A DNA stretch of 64,000 nucleotides. It comes from Nitrospira sp. GTDB lineage: Bacteria > Nitrospirota > Nitrospiria > Nitrospirales > UBA8639. The notes below the pieces were generated by a model that searched no databases, was not told the origin of the DNA, and saw nothing but the letters and a program-made list of their open reading frames with translations. Below, piece after piece: positions 26,023 through 36,540 of this stretch. The position numbers and the translations under genes were made by a program. The DNA lies in NCBI GenBank assembly GCA_024760505.1, contig CP058931.1, positions 1 to 64,000 of the forward strand, given 5' to 3'. Position 1 is the stretch's first letter, and every line of letters starts with the position of its first letter.

Positions 26023-29000
26023 GTGCCTACCTTTACAGGAATGCCCGCACGAGATCGAACCAAGGGCAAGCGAATGATAAAACGAGTGCCTTTTCCCTCT
26101 TCACTCTCAACCAACATTTCACCTGCGTGCCGCTGCACAATTCCCAAACTTACCGACAATCCCAACCCGGTCCCCTCTCCGGTCCCTTTCGTCGTAAAAA
26201 AGGGATCAAAAATATGAGGTCGAATCTCTTGGGGTATTCCGCACCCAGTATCCTCCACTTCAATTTCATATCCTTCTTCCTGCTTTCGAGTACGCAAGGT
26301 CACCTTGCCACCCTCTTTGAGTGCCTGAACCGCATTCAGGACTAAGTTCATAATTACCTGCTCAATCATATGCGCATCGACCATCACCATCGGCAGTGTC
26401 TCATCATAATCCTTACTCAGAGTGGCATGTTTGACCAGGAATACATGCTCGGTCAAGACCAGAACTCGGTCTAAAATTTGATGAAGATCTGTCATGGCTA
26501 ATTCCGGTTCACGTTGCTGGGAAAAATCCAGGAGCTGCCGAACGATGCGTTGAACGCGTCGCAATCCATCCTCCATAAAATGCAAATATTCCTGAGAGCG
26601 CTCAGGCGTCAACGTTCCCTTTCGTATATTATATAAACAATTCAAAATTCCCCCTAACGGATTGTTAATTTCATGTGCAACCCCGGCGGCCAGCTTACCA
26701 ATGGAGGCTAAACGCTCAGAATTCTGCACCTGGCGTTCCAAATGCTTCCGTTCCGTAATATCCCTGGCAATACCCAATACTCCGGTGTAAACGCCTTCAT
26801 CATTGAGAAGCGGGGCCACACTCACCAGAACCGACCGCAACTCTCCCTCTCGACTGACCACCTCTACTTCGTAGACTTGCTTTGTCCCAAGATCCAATGT
26901 TTCTTTCAAATACCGTCCACGATACCGCTTGGAGAGTAACGAGAGATACGGTTTACCAATCAAGTCTTCTTTACGATATCCCCATGCATCAACTTTCCCA
27001 TTGACATAAGTAAACCGTAAATCAACATCCAGGGTATAAATCACGTCATTCGCATTTTCCAACAAACTTTCAATGTACAGCTTGGCTTGCTCAATTTCCC
27101 GCGTACGCTCAGAGACTTTCTCTTCCAGGACTTCATTGTATCGTTGCAGTTCAGCTTCAAGCTTTTTATGCTCGGTAATATCTCGCAACTGCACCATGAT
27201 TGAGGCTCTTCCACCCATATCGATGCGAACCAGGTCCATCTCCATGGACTTCATGATGCCTTGCCGGTCATAAACCTCAATCTCCGTCGTGGGCACCTTC
27301 GACTCTTCACCACTGACTCGTTCCAACAAATTCTGACTGATCATCTGGAATGCCGGAGGAACAAGCTTCACGAAGTACGCGCCTTCTAAATCAGAAGGGA
27401 CATACCCTAGAATTTCCCGTTCACGCGCATTGACATCCAAGATACGGCCTTCCGAATCAACCACAAAGATTGAATCGGCAGCCAAATTAAATAACGCCTT
27501 ATAGCCCGCCTCTGAGTCAGACAGTTGTTGGGTTCGTTCGGCGACAATCCCTTCCAATTGGGTGGTATATCGCTCAACTTCACGCTCCAGAGCCTTTCGG
27601 GCAGTGATATCCCTCACAAATCCTCTCGAATACACCACCGAATGGGTCCCCGGATCCATCAGGGTTGTTGAATGAATTTCCACATCCATCACTTCACGTG
27701 ATTGCGTACGAAAAACAGTTTCTATGGAGCGCGCCCCACCCAAGGCCAGCCCTTGGACATAGGCCCGCACCCCCTCTTGTTGTTCCGCCGGGACAATATC
27801 CCAGAGCGACATCTCAAGCATGTCGGCAAGCGAATATCCCAGCTTTTGCAACTCAGTCGTATTTACATGGACGAACCGCCCTGCGGGATCTAATTGATGA
27901 ATCATTTCCGGAGCATTTTCAATGAGATCCCGATATTTCTGCTCCAATCGCCCAATTTCATCAACTTTCTGATTCAACTCAGAAAACGAATGCTGTAGAT
28001 TGTCCGCCATGGCATTGAATGTATCAGCCAAGCGTTCGATTTCATCACCGGTACGGATCGCAATCTTTTCCGAAAGATTTCCACCTCCAAATTGCTCAAC
28101 TCCCTGCGATAAGGCCTGTATGGGCTTCACGATCCGGCCAGCAACCACGACTCCCGCCCCCCACAAGATGACAAAAACAGAGATGCCATAGAAGATGACC
28201 TTACTTAATAATTGATCCAGCGGTGCATAGGTCTCGGCAGAATCTTGACTGGTCAACATATGCCAGGACTTCCCCCCAAAACTTTCTGGAGCTAGTGGCA
28301 TCCCCAAGTGAAGAGGAGCATAGCCAACAATGGCATTCGGCATACCATGGGAATCCGGATCGGCAACCAACCACCCAACATCCCCTTGTTGAAACGCACT
28401 GACCACATTAGGCGGCATCACATGCTCTTCCAAAGAAAACGCGGGACAGAGAATCGGCATTCCATCGGATGCGGTTAACATGGCATGACCCGTTTTCCCG
28501 GCGGCCACTTCAGAAATCGACCGAAATAACGAATCCCTTCTCAGAAGAATACTGATAGCTCCCACGACGTTTTGTCGATGATCATCCCAAATCGGGACGC
28601 CAACATTCAGGACATGGGTCCCAAACCCTGGATCAAATGACAAATCGCTCACAAATGCCTGGGCATCATGATGTTGAACCACGGCCTCCCACCAGAGACT
28701 GTTTCCATGGAAAAAATTGACTTGTGGAAAAGAGCTCAACACCAATGCCCCCTGCGTATCAACCACAACAATCGCGAGATAATCCGATTTTCGAATCGCA
28801 TGCCATTGAATCAGGTAGTCGGTAGCATATTTGTTCAGAAAAACCGGGAACTCATCCTTATTGGATTGGGCCCGCCAACTTTCCTGCCACTGCTGAATTA
28901 AAGCCTGAATTTCGTCTGGATTTTTATCAGCATAACTCCGGTTCGAATTCATGATGGCACTTCGAATAAAGGGAATTGTGGCCAGCTGTTGCGCCTCATT

Positions 29001-29204
29001 AATTCCACGAACAATCTGGGTCTCGACTTTACGAGCCACTTCCACCGCAATCCCCTTCATGGTGATACCGGCGGCTTCCCTTAGTGCACGTTTTTCTTCA
29101 AAATATGTGAGGAGGAGAGAAAGAATAAGGGGCAGAAGACCAACCAGCACCATCGCCAGAATCGTCTTGCCCTTTAGTTGGAGGGGAAACCCAAAGCGTT
29201 TCAC
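26019..29204 (-). CDS. Multi-PAS sensor histidine kinase
   Basis: The 1061-residue membrane kinase starts with a helix at about 14-34, then a periplasmic double-Cache-like sensor (about 40-330), a second helix (about 334-356) and HAMP (357-410). Three PAS domains lie at about 425-540, 565-680 and 710-820. The HisKA domain has phospho-acceptor H844 in GVAHEINNP, and the HATPase has N953/N957, DTGCGI near 985 and GTGLGLS near 1011. It senses a periplasmic signal and phosphorylates the coupled sigma-54 regulator. The start is GTG 29204, which lacks a clear ribosome site. The signal cannot be told from sequence. Confidence 0.92.
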   Translation of the reverse strand: MKRFGFPLQLKGKTILAMVLVGLLPLILSLLLTYFEEKRALREAAGITMKGIAVEVARKVETQIVRGINEAQQLATIPFIRSAIMNSNRSYADKNPDEIQALIQQWQESWRAQSNKDEFPVFLNKYATDYLIQWHAIRKSDYLAIVVVDTQGALVLSSFPQVNFFHGNSLWWEAVVQHHDAQAFVSDLSFDPGFGTHVLNVGVPIWDDHRQNVVGAISILLRRDSLFRSISEVAAGKTGHAMLTASDGMPILCPAFSLEEHVMPPNVVSAFQQGDVGWLVADPDSHGMPNAIVGYAPLHLGMPLAPESFGGKSWHMLTSQDSAETYAPLDQLLSKVIFYGISVFVILWGAGVVVAGRIVKPIQALSQGVEQFGGGNLSEKIAIRTGDEIERLADTFNAMADNLQHSFSELNQKVDEIGRLEQKYRDLIENAPEMIHQLDPAGRFVHVNTTELQKLGYSLADMLEMSLWDIVPAEQQEGVRAYVQGLALGGARSIETVFRTQSREVMDVEIHSTTLMDPGTHSVVYSRGFVRDITARKALEREVERYTTQLEGIVAERTQQLSDSEAGYKALFNLAADSIFVVDSEGRILDVNAREREILGYVPSDLEGAYFVKLVPPAFQMISQNLLERVSGEESKVPTTEIEVYDRQGIMKSMEMDLVRIDMGGRASIMVQLRDITEHKKLEAELQRYNEVLEEKVSERTREIEQAKLYIESLLENANDVIYTLDVDLRFTYVNGKVDAWGYRKEDLIGKPYLSLLSKRYRGRYLKETLDLGTKQVYEVEVVSREGELRSVLVSVAPLLNDEGVYTGVLGIARDITERKHLERQVQNSERLASIGKLAAGVAHEINNPLGGILNCLYNIRKGTLTPERSQEYLHFMEDGLRRVQRIVRQLLDFSQQREPELAMTDLHQILDRVLVLTEHVFLVKHATLSKDYDETLPMVMVDAHMIEQVIMNLVLNAVQALKEGGKVTLRTRKQEEGYEIEVEDTGCGIPQEIRPHIFDPFFTTKGTGEGTGLGLSVSLGIVQRHAGEMLVESEEGKGTRFIIRLPLVRSRAGIPVKVGT

Positions 29205-29306
29205 TTTGGTAACATCGCAAAATCCATAAAAAACGTCTAACTCCTATAATTTACTACATTTTGGTACTCCTTTTTCCTTGATGTCAAGAAACGGTAACAA
29301 GGAAGA

Positions 29307-30227
29307 CTATTTACCTCGGCTTAGTAGCTTTCCCTCTCCACCAGGCCACAGTAAGAGGAGTGGACTCGCGACAAAAATTGAAGAATAGGTCCCCACCATG
29401 ACTCCCAAGAGTAAGGCCAATGAAAAATCATGCAAGACTTCCCCTCCCCATATGGTCAGCGGCACCAAGACCAGAACCACCGTCAGTGTCGTAATTAATG
29501 TTCGGCTTAAGACCTGATTGATTCCGTTATTAATAATCGTCGTCGTCGTTTCCCGTCTCCTCTGACGAAGATTTTCCCGAATCCGGTCAAACACGATGAC
29601 AGTATCAGTTAAAGAATACCCTGCCAGGGTCAATAGCGCCGTCACCACCAACAGCGTAATTTCTGTATTCAACAGAAAATAAATCCCCAACACCGCCAGA
29701 ACGTCATGAAATGTGGCAATGGCTGCCGCCACCCCAAAACGAAACTCAAAACGAACAGCGACATAGAGGATAATGCCTGCCAGGGAAAGGATGACTGCAA
29801 TCAAGGCATCTTCTTGCAGTTTCTTTCCAATGGTGGGGCCTATTGAAGTACTGGAATCCACTACAAAGCCATGATCAGGAAATTCAGCTTGAAAAGCCTG
29901 AATGATATTCTCACTGATTCCTTCTTCGATCGTGGTTTCGGCTTTTACACGAATCAAGAGCTTCTGGTCCTGGGGAAACTCCTGAAGTTCAGCGGAACCC
30001 AATCCATGGGCATCCAAGGCTTTCCTGGCCTCAGCAATCAGGAGTGGTTTATCAAATTTAAGCTGAACCGCCGTCCCCCCGGCAAAATCGATTCCCAGGT
30101 TGGCCCATCCAAACAGAATTCCGATAACGGCCACCAATCCCAGAGAAGCCAGAATGCCCGATACCGCGAAAGCAATGTTCCGCTTTCCCATAAAATCAAT
30201 ATCTGTTTTCCCAAGAATTTCCATCAT
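29307..30227 (-). CDS. secF: Protein-export membrane protein SecF
   Basis: The 306-residue protein has the SecF layout: a first membrane helix followed by GIDFAGGTAVQLKF, a periplasmic domain (about 50-120) and a block of five membrane helices with the family segments TLAGYSLTDTVIVFDRIREN and NGINQVLSRTLITT. With SecD it uses the proton gradient to drive late steps of Sec export. It is the last gene of the yajC-secD-secF set. I chose ATG 30227; the TTG two codons earlier is in-frame but less likely, and GGAGG lies about 14 bases upstream. Confidence 0.93.
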   Translation of the reverse strand: MMEILGKTDIDFMGKRNIAFAVSGILASLGLVAVIGILFGWANLGIDFAGGTAVQLKFDKPLLIAEARKALDAHGLGSAELQEFPQDQKLLIRVKAETTIEEGISENIIQAFQAEFPDHGFVVDSSTSIGPTIGKKLQEDALIAVILSLAGIILYVAVRFEFRFGVAAAIATFHDVLAVLGIYFLLNTEITLLVVTALLTLAGYSLTDTVIVFDRIRENLRQRRRETTTTIINNGINQVLSRTLITTLTVVLVLVPLTIWGGEVLHDFSLALLLGVMVGTYSSIFVASPLLLLWPGGEGKLLSRGK

Positions 30228-30380
30228 GACCAAAAATTTCTCCTCCCCAAAGAATATCCCCTGTCTATGAGCTTGTGATAACGCCCTTTCTCAATCGATC
30301 CTCGTATTTGAAAATGCCGCGCCTTGCCTCCCCTCAACCACTAAGGTTCGACCAACCACCTCTCAGCAAGGCTGACCCCC

Positions 30381-32015
30381 TTAGATACTGAGGGAGTCCA
30401 ACTTTCGTCGGTTCAGGAAATCAAACACCACCTTCGTCCCCACCAACGCCGTAAACAAGTTAATGGCAATTCCCAAGCACAAGGTTACCGCAAACCCTTT
30501 GATAGGTCCCGTTCCAAATAAAAACAGCGCCAACCCCGTGATCAGGGTCGTCACATGGGAATCTACGATCGTCAAAAAGGCTTTATTATAGCCACTATCT
30601 ACGGCTAAACGAACGGGACGGCCCTGGCGAAGCTCCTCTCTAATTCGCTCAAATATCAACACATTGGAGTCGACTCCCATTCCAATGGTCAAAATAATTC
30701 CGGCAATGCCTGGTAAAGTTAAGGTGGCATTAAGCCCTGATAAAGCTCCCAGCAAACAGATTAAATTGAGAAACACAGCCATATTGGCGATGAGACCGGA
30801 GAGCCGGTAATACACAATCATAAAAATGAGGACCAGCGTCCCGGCAATAATCGTTGTTCGTAACCCCTTCTCAATTGAATCCTGTCCCAGAGAAGGTCCA
30901 ACGGTTAAATCCTGCAAGGTTTTCAACGGTGCCGGTAACGCACCAGCCCGGAGCACCACAGCCAGATCATTCGCTTCTGCAGTGGTAAAGGTGCCTTCAA
31001 TGATCGCCCGGCCGCCGCTAATACGATCTCGAATAACGGGGGCCGAATACACCTTCCCATCCAGGACCACCGCCATCCGTTTACCAATGTTGGCAGCGGT
31101 GAGCTCATCAAACTCTCGTGCCCCCTTGCTGTCAAAGGTAATACTGACGATCGGCTCATTGAAATCCCCAATCGTCACGCGCGCATCCTGCAACACATCT
31201 CCGATGAGAACGGCATCTTTTTTCACAAGGTAGGGAATACTATATGCCCGACCATCCGGTTCCGAGATCGCCGTTTCAAAGAGAATTTCTGCCCCTTCAG
31301 GAATTTTACCCTCTAAGGTCTTCCTCACCGTATCCTCTTGGCCTTTTTCGACTTGAGGCGGTAAATCCAATGCGGCCTTGGACTCCTCCAACAATTTAAA
31401 TTCTAAGAGAGCCGTTTCTTGAATGAGATCTTTAGCCCGTTGAGGGTCCTTGACCCCAGGCAATTGAATCGCAATTTGGTTGAGCCCCAATCGTTGGATA
31501 AGAGGTTCGGCGACGCCAAATTCATCAATCCGGTTTCTGAGGGTTTCAAGTGCCTGGTTGATGGCTGAGGTTTTCACTCGCTCCACCTCGGTAGAGCGAA
31601 GTTCGTATACCAAACGCGTTCCTGACGGATTTTCCGACTCAAAGTTCGGGAAAGCCTCATCGAGCAGCGTCCGGACTTTCTCCCCATCGGCTTCTTGTTG
31701 AAGGGTGATGACAATCATCTTCGACCCCTCACGACGAACACCCTCCACCACGATCGCCTTGTCCTTCAGCAAATCCTCAACAGCCTTACGAATCCGATCA
31801 ACGGCAATCTCGACCGCTCGTTCCTCTTCGACTTCCAAAACCAGGTGAATGCCTCCCTGAAGATCGAGACCCAACGAAAGACCACGGTGACTTAATACCC
31901 GTTTGACCCCATCAGGCAAAGACTGGAACAGCCCTGGGAACGAAGGCAGGGCCAGGATGACGGACACCACCGTGACCACAAAAAGGAGAAACAACCTCCC
32001 ACGAAGCTTTTTCAT
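30381..32015 (-). CDS. secD: Protein translocase subunit SecD
   Basis: The 544-residue protein has an N-terminal membrane helix (about 8-28) and the family segment LGLDLQGGIHLVLEV near 47. A large periplasmic domain extends to about 370, and six membrane helices at the C-terminus carry GMGVDSNVLIFERIREE. Length and order match SecD. It lies 19 bp after yajC and 153 bp before secF. AAGGGG before ATG 32015 supports the start. Confidence 0.95.
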   Translation of the reverse strand: MKKLRGRLFLLFVVTVVSVILALPSFPGLFQSLPDGVKRVLSHRGLSLGLDLQGGIHLVLEVEEERAVEIAVDRIRKAVEDLLKDKAIVVEGVRREGSKMIVITLQQEADGEKVRTLLDEAFPNFESENPSGTRLVYELRSTEVERVKTSAINQALETLRNRIDEFGVAEPLIQRLGLNQIAIQLPGVKDPQRAKDLIQETALLEFKLLEESKAALDLPPQVEKGQEDTVRKTLEGKIPEGAEILFETAISEPDGRAYSIPYLVKKDAVLIGDVLQDARVTIGDFNEPIVSITFDSKGAREFDELTAANIGKRMAVVLDGKVYSAPVIRDRISGGRAIIEGTFTTAEANDLAVVLRAGALPAPLKTLQDLTVGPSLGQDSIEKGLRTTIIAGTLVLIFMIVYYRLSGLIANMAVFLNLICLLGALSGLNATLTLPGIAGIILTIGMGVDSNVLIFERIREELRQGRPVRLAVDSGYNKAFLTIVDSHVTTLITGLALFLFGTGPIKGFAVTLCLGIAINLFTALVGTKVVFDFLNRRKLDSLSI

Positions 32016-32034
32016 TCATCTACCCCTTGATCCA

Positions 32035-32358
32035 TCATGATTCATTCGACGTACGGATGCTCGCGATATGATCGCGTTGCAACCGAATTTTTGTATTATC
32101 CGCGACTTGTAGGGTAGCCGTTTCCTTATCCAAATTGGTCACGGTTCCCCAAATTCCCGAAGACGTAATGACCTTATCGCCTTTTTTTAGGCTATCCAAC
32201 AATTCCCGTTGTTTTTTCTGCCGACGTTGTTGCGGCAAAATTAGCAAAAAATAAAACACCACAAAAATCAGAAGAAAAGGAATGAGCGATAATAAGCCGG
32301 CGGAGGAATCGGGACCGGCTCCCCCGGCTTGAGCCCAAGCATAGGAATCTAGGTTCAT
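32035..32358 (-). CDS. yajC: Preprotein translocase subunit YajC
   Basis: The 107-residue protein has a single membrane helix (about 22-42, LLSLIPFLLIFVVFYFLLIL) followed by PQQRRQKKQRELLDSLKKGD and the conserved beta segment VITSSGIWGTVTNL. This is the standard YajC layout. It associates with SecDF. The gene order tgt-yajC-secD-secF is common in bacteria. TGAGGT precedes ATG 32358. Confidence 0.95.
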   Translation of the reverse strand: MNLDSYAWAQAGGAGPDSSAGLLSLIPFLLIFVVFYFLLILPQQRRQKKQRELLDSLKKGDKVITSSGIWGTVTNLDKETATLQVADNTKIRLQRDHIASIRTSNES

Positions 32359-32399
32359 AAGTACCTCAATTAAAATGTGTCTGTGGCCAACCCATTCGA

Positions 32400-33575
32400 T
32401 CAGGTCGATACTTCCTGAATGAGCGTTTCACTCGTGTCACACTCGCGTCGGCGGTAAAAATCTTTCCGGTAGTCGTCAAACTGATTCGCGCTAATGGCTT
32501 GTCGTAGCCCCTTCATGAGCGAGCCATAGTACCAAAGATTATGGATCGTATTCAGACGTACGCCTAACATTTCATGCGATAAAAACAAGTGCCGCAAATA
32601 GGCTCTGGAAAACCGTTGGCAGACCGGACACCCACATTCGCTATCAATGGGATTGGAATCACGGGCATAGCGAGCCTGTTTAATCAACACCTTCCCTGTC
32701 GAGGTAAACAGCCAACCGGTGCGCCCATGCCTGGTCGGAATAACGCAATCAAATAAATCCAACCCCCGAGCCACCCCTTCCACAATATCTTCAGGAAGCC
32801 CAACTCCCATTAAGTAACGGGGACGACCGGGTGGAAGTTGGTCAATCACCGTCTCGATCATCGCCAACATTGCGGGCTTTTCTTCTCCCAAGGATAATCC
32901 ACCCAAGGCATAGCCATCCATATTCAAATTGACCAACTCCTGAGTCGACTCTTGCCTCAATTGGACAAAGACTCCGCCCTGAACAATCCCAAACAACCAC
33001 TGATGTTCTTTTCTCGGTACCGCAGCGCATCGCTGAGCCCACCTGGTCGTTCGCTGCACAGCCTCACGTGCTTGCTGTTCGGTACAAGGAAAAGCCGGAC
33101 AATGGTCAAGAACCATCATAATATCGGAGCCAAGTGCGACCTGGATGGCCATACTTTTTTCCGGTGAGAGTAAATGCCACGCACCGTCGATATGAGAACG
33201 AAAGCCAACCCCCTCCTCGGTCACCTCACAAAGATCGGCCAGGCTCACCATCTGGTAGCCACCACTATCGGTCAAAATCGCTCCGGGCCATTGCATGAAA
33301 GCATGAAGCCCTCCCAGAGATTCAATGAGTTCATGCCCAGGTCTCAAAAATAGATGATAGGCATTCGCCAAAACCATATGAAACCCGCATTCGCGGACTT
33401 CATTCGGGTCCAGTCCTTTGACCGTCCCCTGTGAGCCAACCGGCATAAAGGCAGGAGTATCGATCTCACCATGGGAGGTTAAAAGTCGTCCAACCCTCGC
33501 ACGACCAAAAGGCAACGTATGCTGAATATGAAAACGATTGGGACCTGATTGTGAAGTGGATGGTTCTTTAGACAT
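32400..33575 (-). CDS. tgt: tRNA-guanine transglycosylase
   Basis: The 391-residue cytoplasmic enzyme exchanges guanine-34 for preQ1 in queuosine tRNAs. Visible family marks are TDSGGYQMVSL near residue 100 (nucleophile/base-recognition region), GLSLGEEKP, FDCVIPTRHGRTG (about 278) and the zinc-site cysteines CGCPVCQRFSRAYLRHLF (about 315). The N-terminal extension of about 15 residues is mildly long. No clear ribosome site precedes ATG 33575. It is co-directional with argS upstream. Confidence 0.95.
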   Translation of the reverse strand: MSKEPSTSQSGPNRFHIQHTLPFGRARVGRLLTSHGEIDTPAFMPVGSQGTVKGLDPNEVRECGFHMVLANAYHLFLRPGHELIESLGGLHAFMQWPGAILTDSGGYQMVSLADLCEVTEEGVGFRSHIDGAWHLLSPEKSMAIQVALGSDIMMVLDHCPAFPCTEQQAREAVQRTTRWAQRCAAVPRKEHQWLFGIVQGGVFVQLRQESTQELVNLNMDGYALGGLSLGEEKPAMLAMIETVIDQLPPGRPRYLMGVGLPEDIVEGVARGLDLFDCVIPTRHGRTGWLFTSTGKVLIKQARYARDSNPIDSECGCPVCQRFSRAYLRHLFLSHEMLGVRLNTIHNLWYYGSLMKGLRQAISANQFDDYRKDFYRRRECDTSETLIQEVST

Positions 33576-33606
33576 TATTTCTGCGTATGCTTAACCTTCA
33601 TGCACA

Positions 33607-35388
33607 TTACATTTTCTCCGGCGCGGAAATTCCCAGGATGGCCAGCCCATTACCAATGACCGTCTGGACTTGCCGAAGCAAGCCTAAGCGAGCAGCGGTC
33701 AAGTCCGGCGAAATACTTTCATAGATGCGCTCCTGACTCAACGTTGTAGTATGCTCCCTTGCCCCCAGTTTAATGATGTCTCCCGTATCCCCGGTGTTCC
33801 TCTCAGGATCCAATGAGGGAAGGACCCGATTTTTGTTGTAGTAGGCATGCAATTGGGCCGCAAGCTCTTGGAGATAAAATGTGACCCGATGGGGCTCTAA
33901 CGCCATTGCACTGTTTTCGACCACAAAAGGAAACTGTGCCAACGTTTTAATCAGCCCTAACTCTTCATCCTGGATCAACAAGGCCTGATCGACATCCTGG
34001 ACAGTCGGAAGGGGTACTTGACGTTCCTGCGCCACTCGAAAGAGACTGGCCAATCGCGCATGCGCATACTGAACATAATAGACGGGATTGTCGGAAGACT
34101 GTTGTTTGGCCAATTCCAAATCAAAATCCAAATGCGTATCGGCCCTTCTCATCAGGAAAAAGAATTTCGCGGCATCTGGACCCACCTCATCAATCACCTC
34201 GCGCAGGGTCACAAATTCACCGGCTCGCTTTGACATCTCAATTTTTTGACCACCACGTCGCAAGCTCACCATTTGCACCAGGACGATTCGCAAAGCCTCC
34301 TTGGCAAAGCCAAACGCTTGAACCGTAGCTTCCATGCGTGGGATATACCCATGATGGTCCGCACCCCAAATATTTATTAAGGTGTCAAAGCCACGATCTA
34401 ATTTTTGTCGATGGTAGGCCATGTCGGCCGCTAAGTAGGTATAGCTCCCATCCTGTTTTTGAGCCACACGATCCTTTTCATCCCCAAACTGAGATGAACG
34501 AAACCACCAGGCACCATCCTCTTCTATGAGCAGCTTCTTTTGCCGAAGTTCGTCCAATGACTGTTGGATAAGGCCTGCCGTATGCAGGGATGTCTCGCTA
34601 AACCAGGAGTCAAATTCAACACCAAATGTAGCCAAATCTTCTTTAATTCGATCCAAAAGCATCTGACTGGCCAATTGAGCACAAAGCGTTTCGGCATCAT
34701 CCGAGGAGCCATCCAGTAAGGTTTGCCCATGGGTCTTCGCCACAGACTCAGCCACAATTTTTATATAGTCTCCATGATAGCCATCCTCGGGAAAGGAAGA
34801 CGGGTTTCCCCAATGCTCTCGATAGCGGGCATAGACGGACCGGCCCAACAACTGTAACTGACGACCGGCATCGTTAATATAATATTCACGGGATACCATA
34901 AATCCGACAAATGCCAATAACCTGGCCATGGCCTGCCCCAATGCCGCACCTCGTCCATGTCCGACATGCAACGGCCCAGTCGGATTCGCACTCACGAACT
35001 CCAGGAGAATACGTTTCCCTTTTCCGATGTTGCTGGTCCCATACAACGGTCCCTTGTCCTGAATCATCCGTAGAACCTGGATCCACTTGAGGGGATGGAG
35101 AGTCAAATTTAAAAATCCCGGAGGGGCAACGGTAACGCGGACGAATACATCTGAAAAATGGGCCCGAAGACCTGTCGCCAACAGTTCGGCTACTTTCAAA
35201 GGCGATTGTCGAACTTGTGAGGCCAATGTCATCGCGACACTAGAAGAAAAATCCCCCCATTCCGGTCGCTTGGGAGGTTCCACGACAATGGTTGGAATCG
35301 TGTCCAGACTTAATTCGCCGGAATCCCTGACCTTGTCTAGGATAACCGCGATGGCCTCAATGACTTGGTTTTGGAGAAATTTCTCCAC
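33607..35388 (-). CDS. argS: Arginyl-tRNA synthetase
   Basis: The 593-residue protein charges tRNA-Arg. It shows the N-terminal additional domain of ArgRS, the class I HIGH-type motif in NPTGPLHVGHGRGAALGQ (about 130), the KMSKS-type loop IEMSKRAGEF (about 370), and the anticodon-binding C-terminus with SDNPVYYVQYAHARL. It starts at GTG 35388, preceded by a moderate AGGA. Length is normal for the family. Confidence 0.95.
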   Translation of the reverse strand: MEKFLQNQVIEAIAVILDKVRDSGELSLDTIPTIVVEPPKRPEWGDFSSSVAMTLASQVRQSPLKVAELLATGLRAHFSDVFVRVTVAPPGFLNLTLHPLKWIQVLRMIQDKGPLYGTSNIGKGKRILLEFVSANPTGPLHVGHGRGAALGQAMARLLAFVGFMVSREYYINDAGRQLQLLGRSVYARYREHWGNPSSFPEDGYHGDYIKIVAESVAKTHGQTLLDGSSDDAETLCAQLASQMLLDRIKEDLATFGVEFDSWFSETSLHTAGLIQQSLDELRQKKLLIEEDGAWWFRSSQFGDEKDRVAQKQDGSYTYLAADMAYHRQKLDRGFDTLINIWGADHHGYIPRMEATVQAFGFAKEALRIVLVQMVSLRRGGQKIEMSKRAGEFVTLREVIDEVGPDAAKFFFLMRRADTHLDFDLELAKQQSSDNPVYYVQYAHARLASLFRVAQERQVPLPTVQDVDQALLIQDEELGLIKTLAQFPFVVENSAMALEPHRVTFYLQELAAQLHAYYNKNRVLPSLDPERNTGDTGDIIKLGAREHTTTLSQERIYESISPDLTAARLGLLRQVQTVIGNGLAILGISAPEKM

Positions 35389-35456
35389 GGTGGAACATCC
35401 TATCTACGCAGAATATATGGGCTTTTTAATAACCGCGGCGAATGTAACACAGCATC

Positions 35457-36536
35457 CTAGCCAAGGCAAGGCACAGTGAACGCTTCATCCACACACTCGA
35501 AGCTTGGGCAGCCCACGGACGCCTTTACTCCACTTAACACGTCTTCAACATTTGCAAGGACTTCACCTTGGGAAAAAGAAAGACACGGCATATCCCTACA
35601 ACGCGCAATGGCCGCCTTCCCTAGGCAATGACAGAATTTTCGTATTACGGCTACATGAGTTCCCCGCGGCGCCCATTTTCCAGGGTCAGTGGGTCCAAAC
35701 AACAACACGGAAGGCACCCCAAAACTTGCAGCTAAATGCGACAAACCGGAATCGTGCCCAATAAACAATTGGGCATGTTGTAAATACTGCCCGATCTGAA
35801 GAAGATCCATTCCTGTCAGAATGCCATATTCAAGGTGAGTCAGTAGGCCTTGCACATTTAGAAGCGAGTCATTATCTGCAGGTCCTCCTACAAGACAAAT
35901 ATTCCATTTCGGGTTTGCCATCATCAGGCCTTTGACAATGCTCGCCCATAATGCCGGAGAGGCACATTTGTATCGACTGCCACTTCCAGCATGGAGAAGG
36001 ATAAGTGGCTCTTTGATGGGATGGGGAAGTCTCCCCGAGTGTGATTTGGGTAAAACAAGAGGACCTGTAAGACTTCTATTTATTTCTATGTCATGCAGAA
36101 ACTGTGTCGTCTGAACCCACGGTTGGAGTATTTCCACATACCGATCAACCATATGATGATTAAGCAATGTTCTGTCATGAGGTGACCGAAGAATACAATC
36201 TTGAATTCCCGCAGTCTCCAGCCAACTTCGCCAAATACCATCTGTGTCCTCCAACCAACCGATGGCTCTCTCGCAACGACGCATAATCGACAGAAAATTT
36301 TTCTGAGGGGAATCATTAGTCCCTCGATATGTCAAAAACTCCAGCCTCTCAAAAGAATAGGACTGATGAACTTCCTGCGCTTCCACAAGCACATCACCTA
36401 ATTCCTTATGACCAAACCAAATCAGACGGTGCCCAGGAAACATAGCCTGCAATACCCGAATAGCGGGCAAAGCCAACAACCCGTCACCTAATGCTCCAGG
36501 ATGGAGAATCAATAAATTTTGAGGGGGAACAGGCAT
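35457..36536 (-). CDS. Glycosyltransferase family 9 (heptosyltransferase-like)
   Basis: The 359-residue protein has the GT9 two-Rossmann layout: an N-terminal LLILHPGALGDGLLALPAI block, and in the C-terminal half LLHAGSGSRYKCASPALWASIV and IGHDSGLSHLAASFGVPSVLLFGPTDPGKW, the ADP-heptose-binding signature. Such enzymes add heptose or related sugars to the lipopolysaccharide core from the cytoplasmic side. The acceptor is unknown. Its start is 5 bp after the mobA stop, so the two genes form one transcript even though their functions differ. Confidence 0.82.
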   Translation of the reverse strand: MPVPPQNLLILHPGALGDGLLALPAIRVLQAMFPGHRLIWFGHKELGDVLVEAQEVHQSYSFERLEFLTYRGTNDSPQKNFLSIMRRCERAIGWLEDTDGIWRSWLETAGIQDCILRSPHDRTLLNHHMVDRYVEILQPWVQTTQFLHDIEINRSLTGPLVLPKSHSGRLPHPIKEPLILLHAGSGSRYKCASPALWASIVKGLMMANPKWNICLVGGPADNDSLLNVQGLLTHLEYGILTGMDLLQIGQYLQHAQLFIGHDSGLSHLAASFGVPSVLLFGPTDPGKWAPRGTHVAVIRKFCHCLGKAAIARCRDMPCLSFSQGEVLANVEDVLSGVKASVGCPSFECVDEAFTVPCLG

Positions 36537-36540
36537 ACCA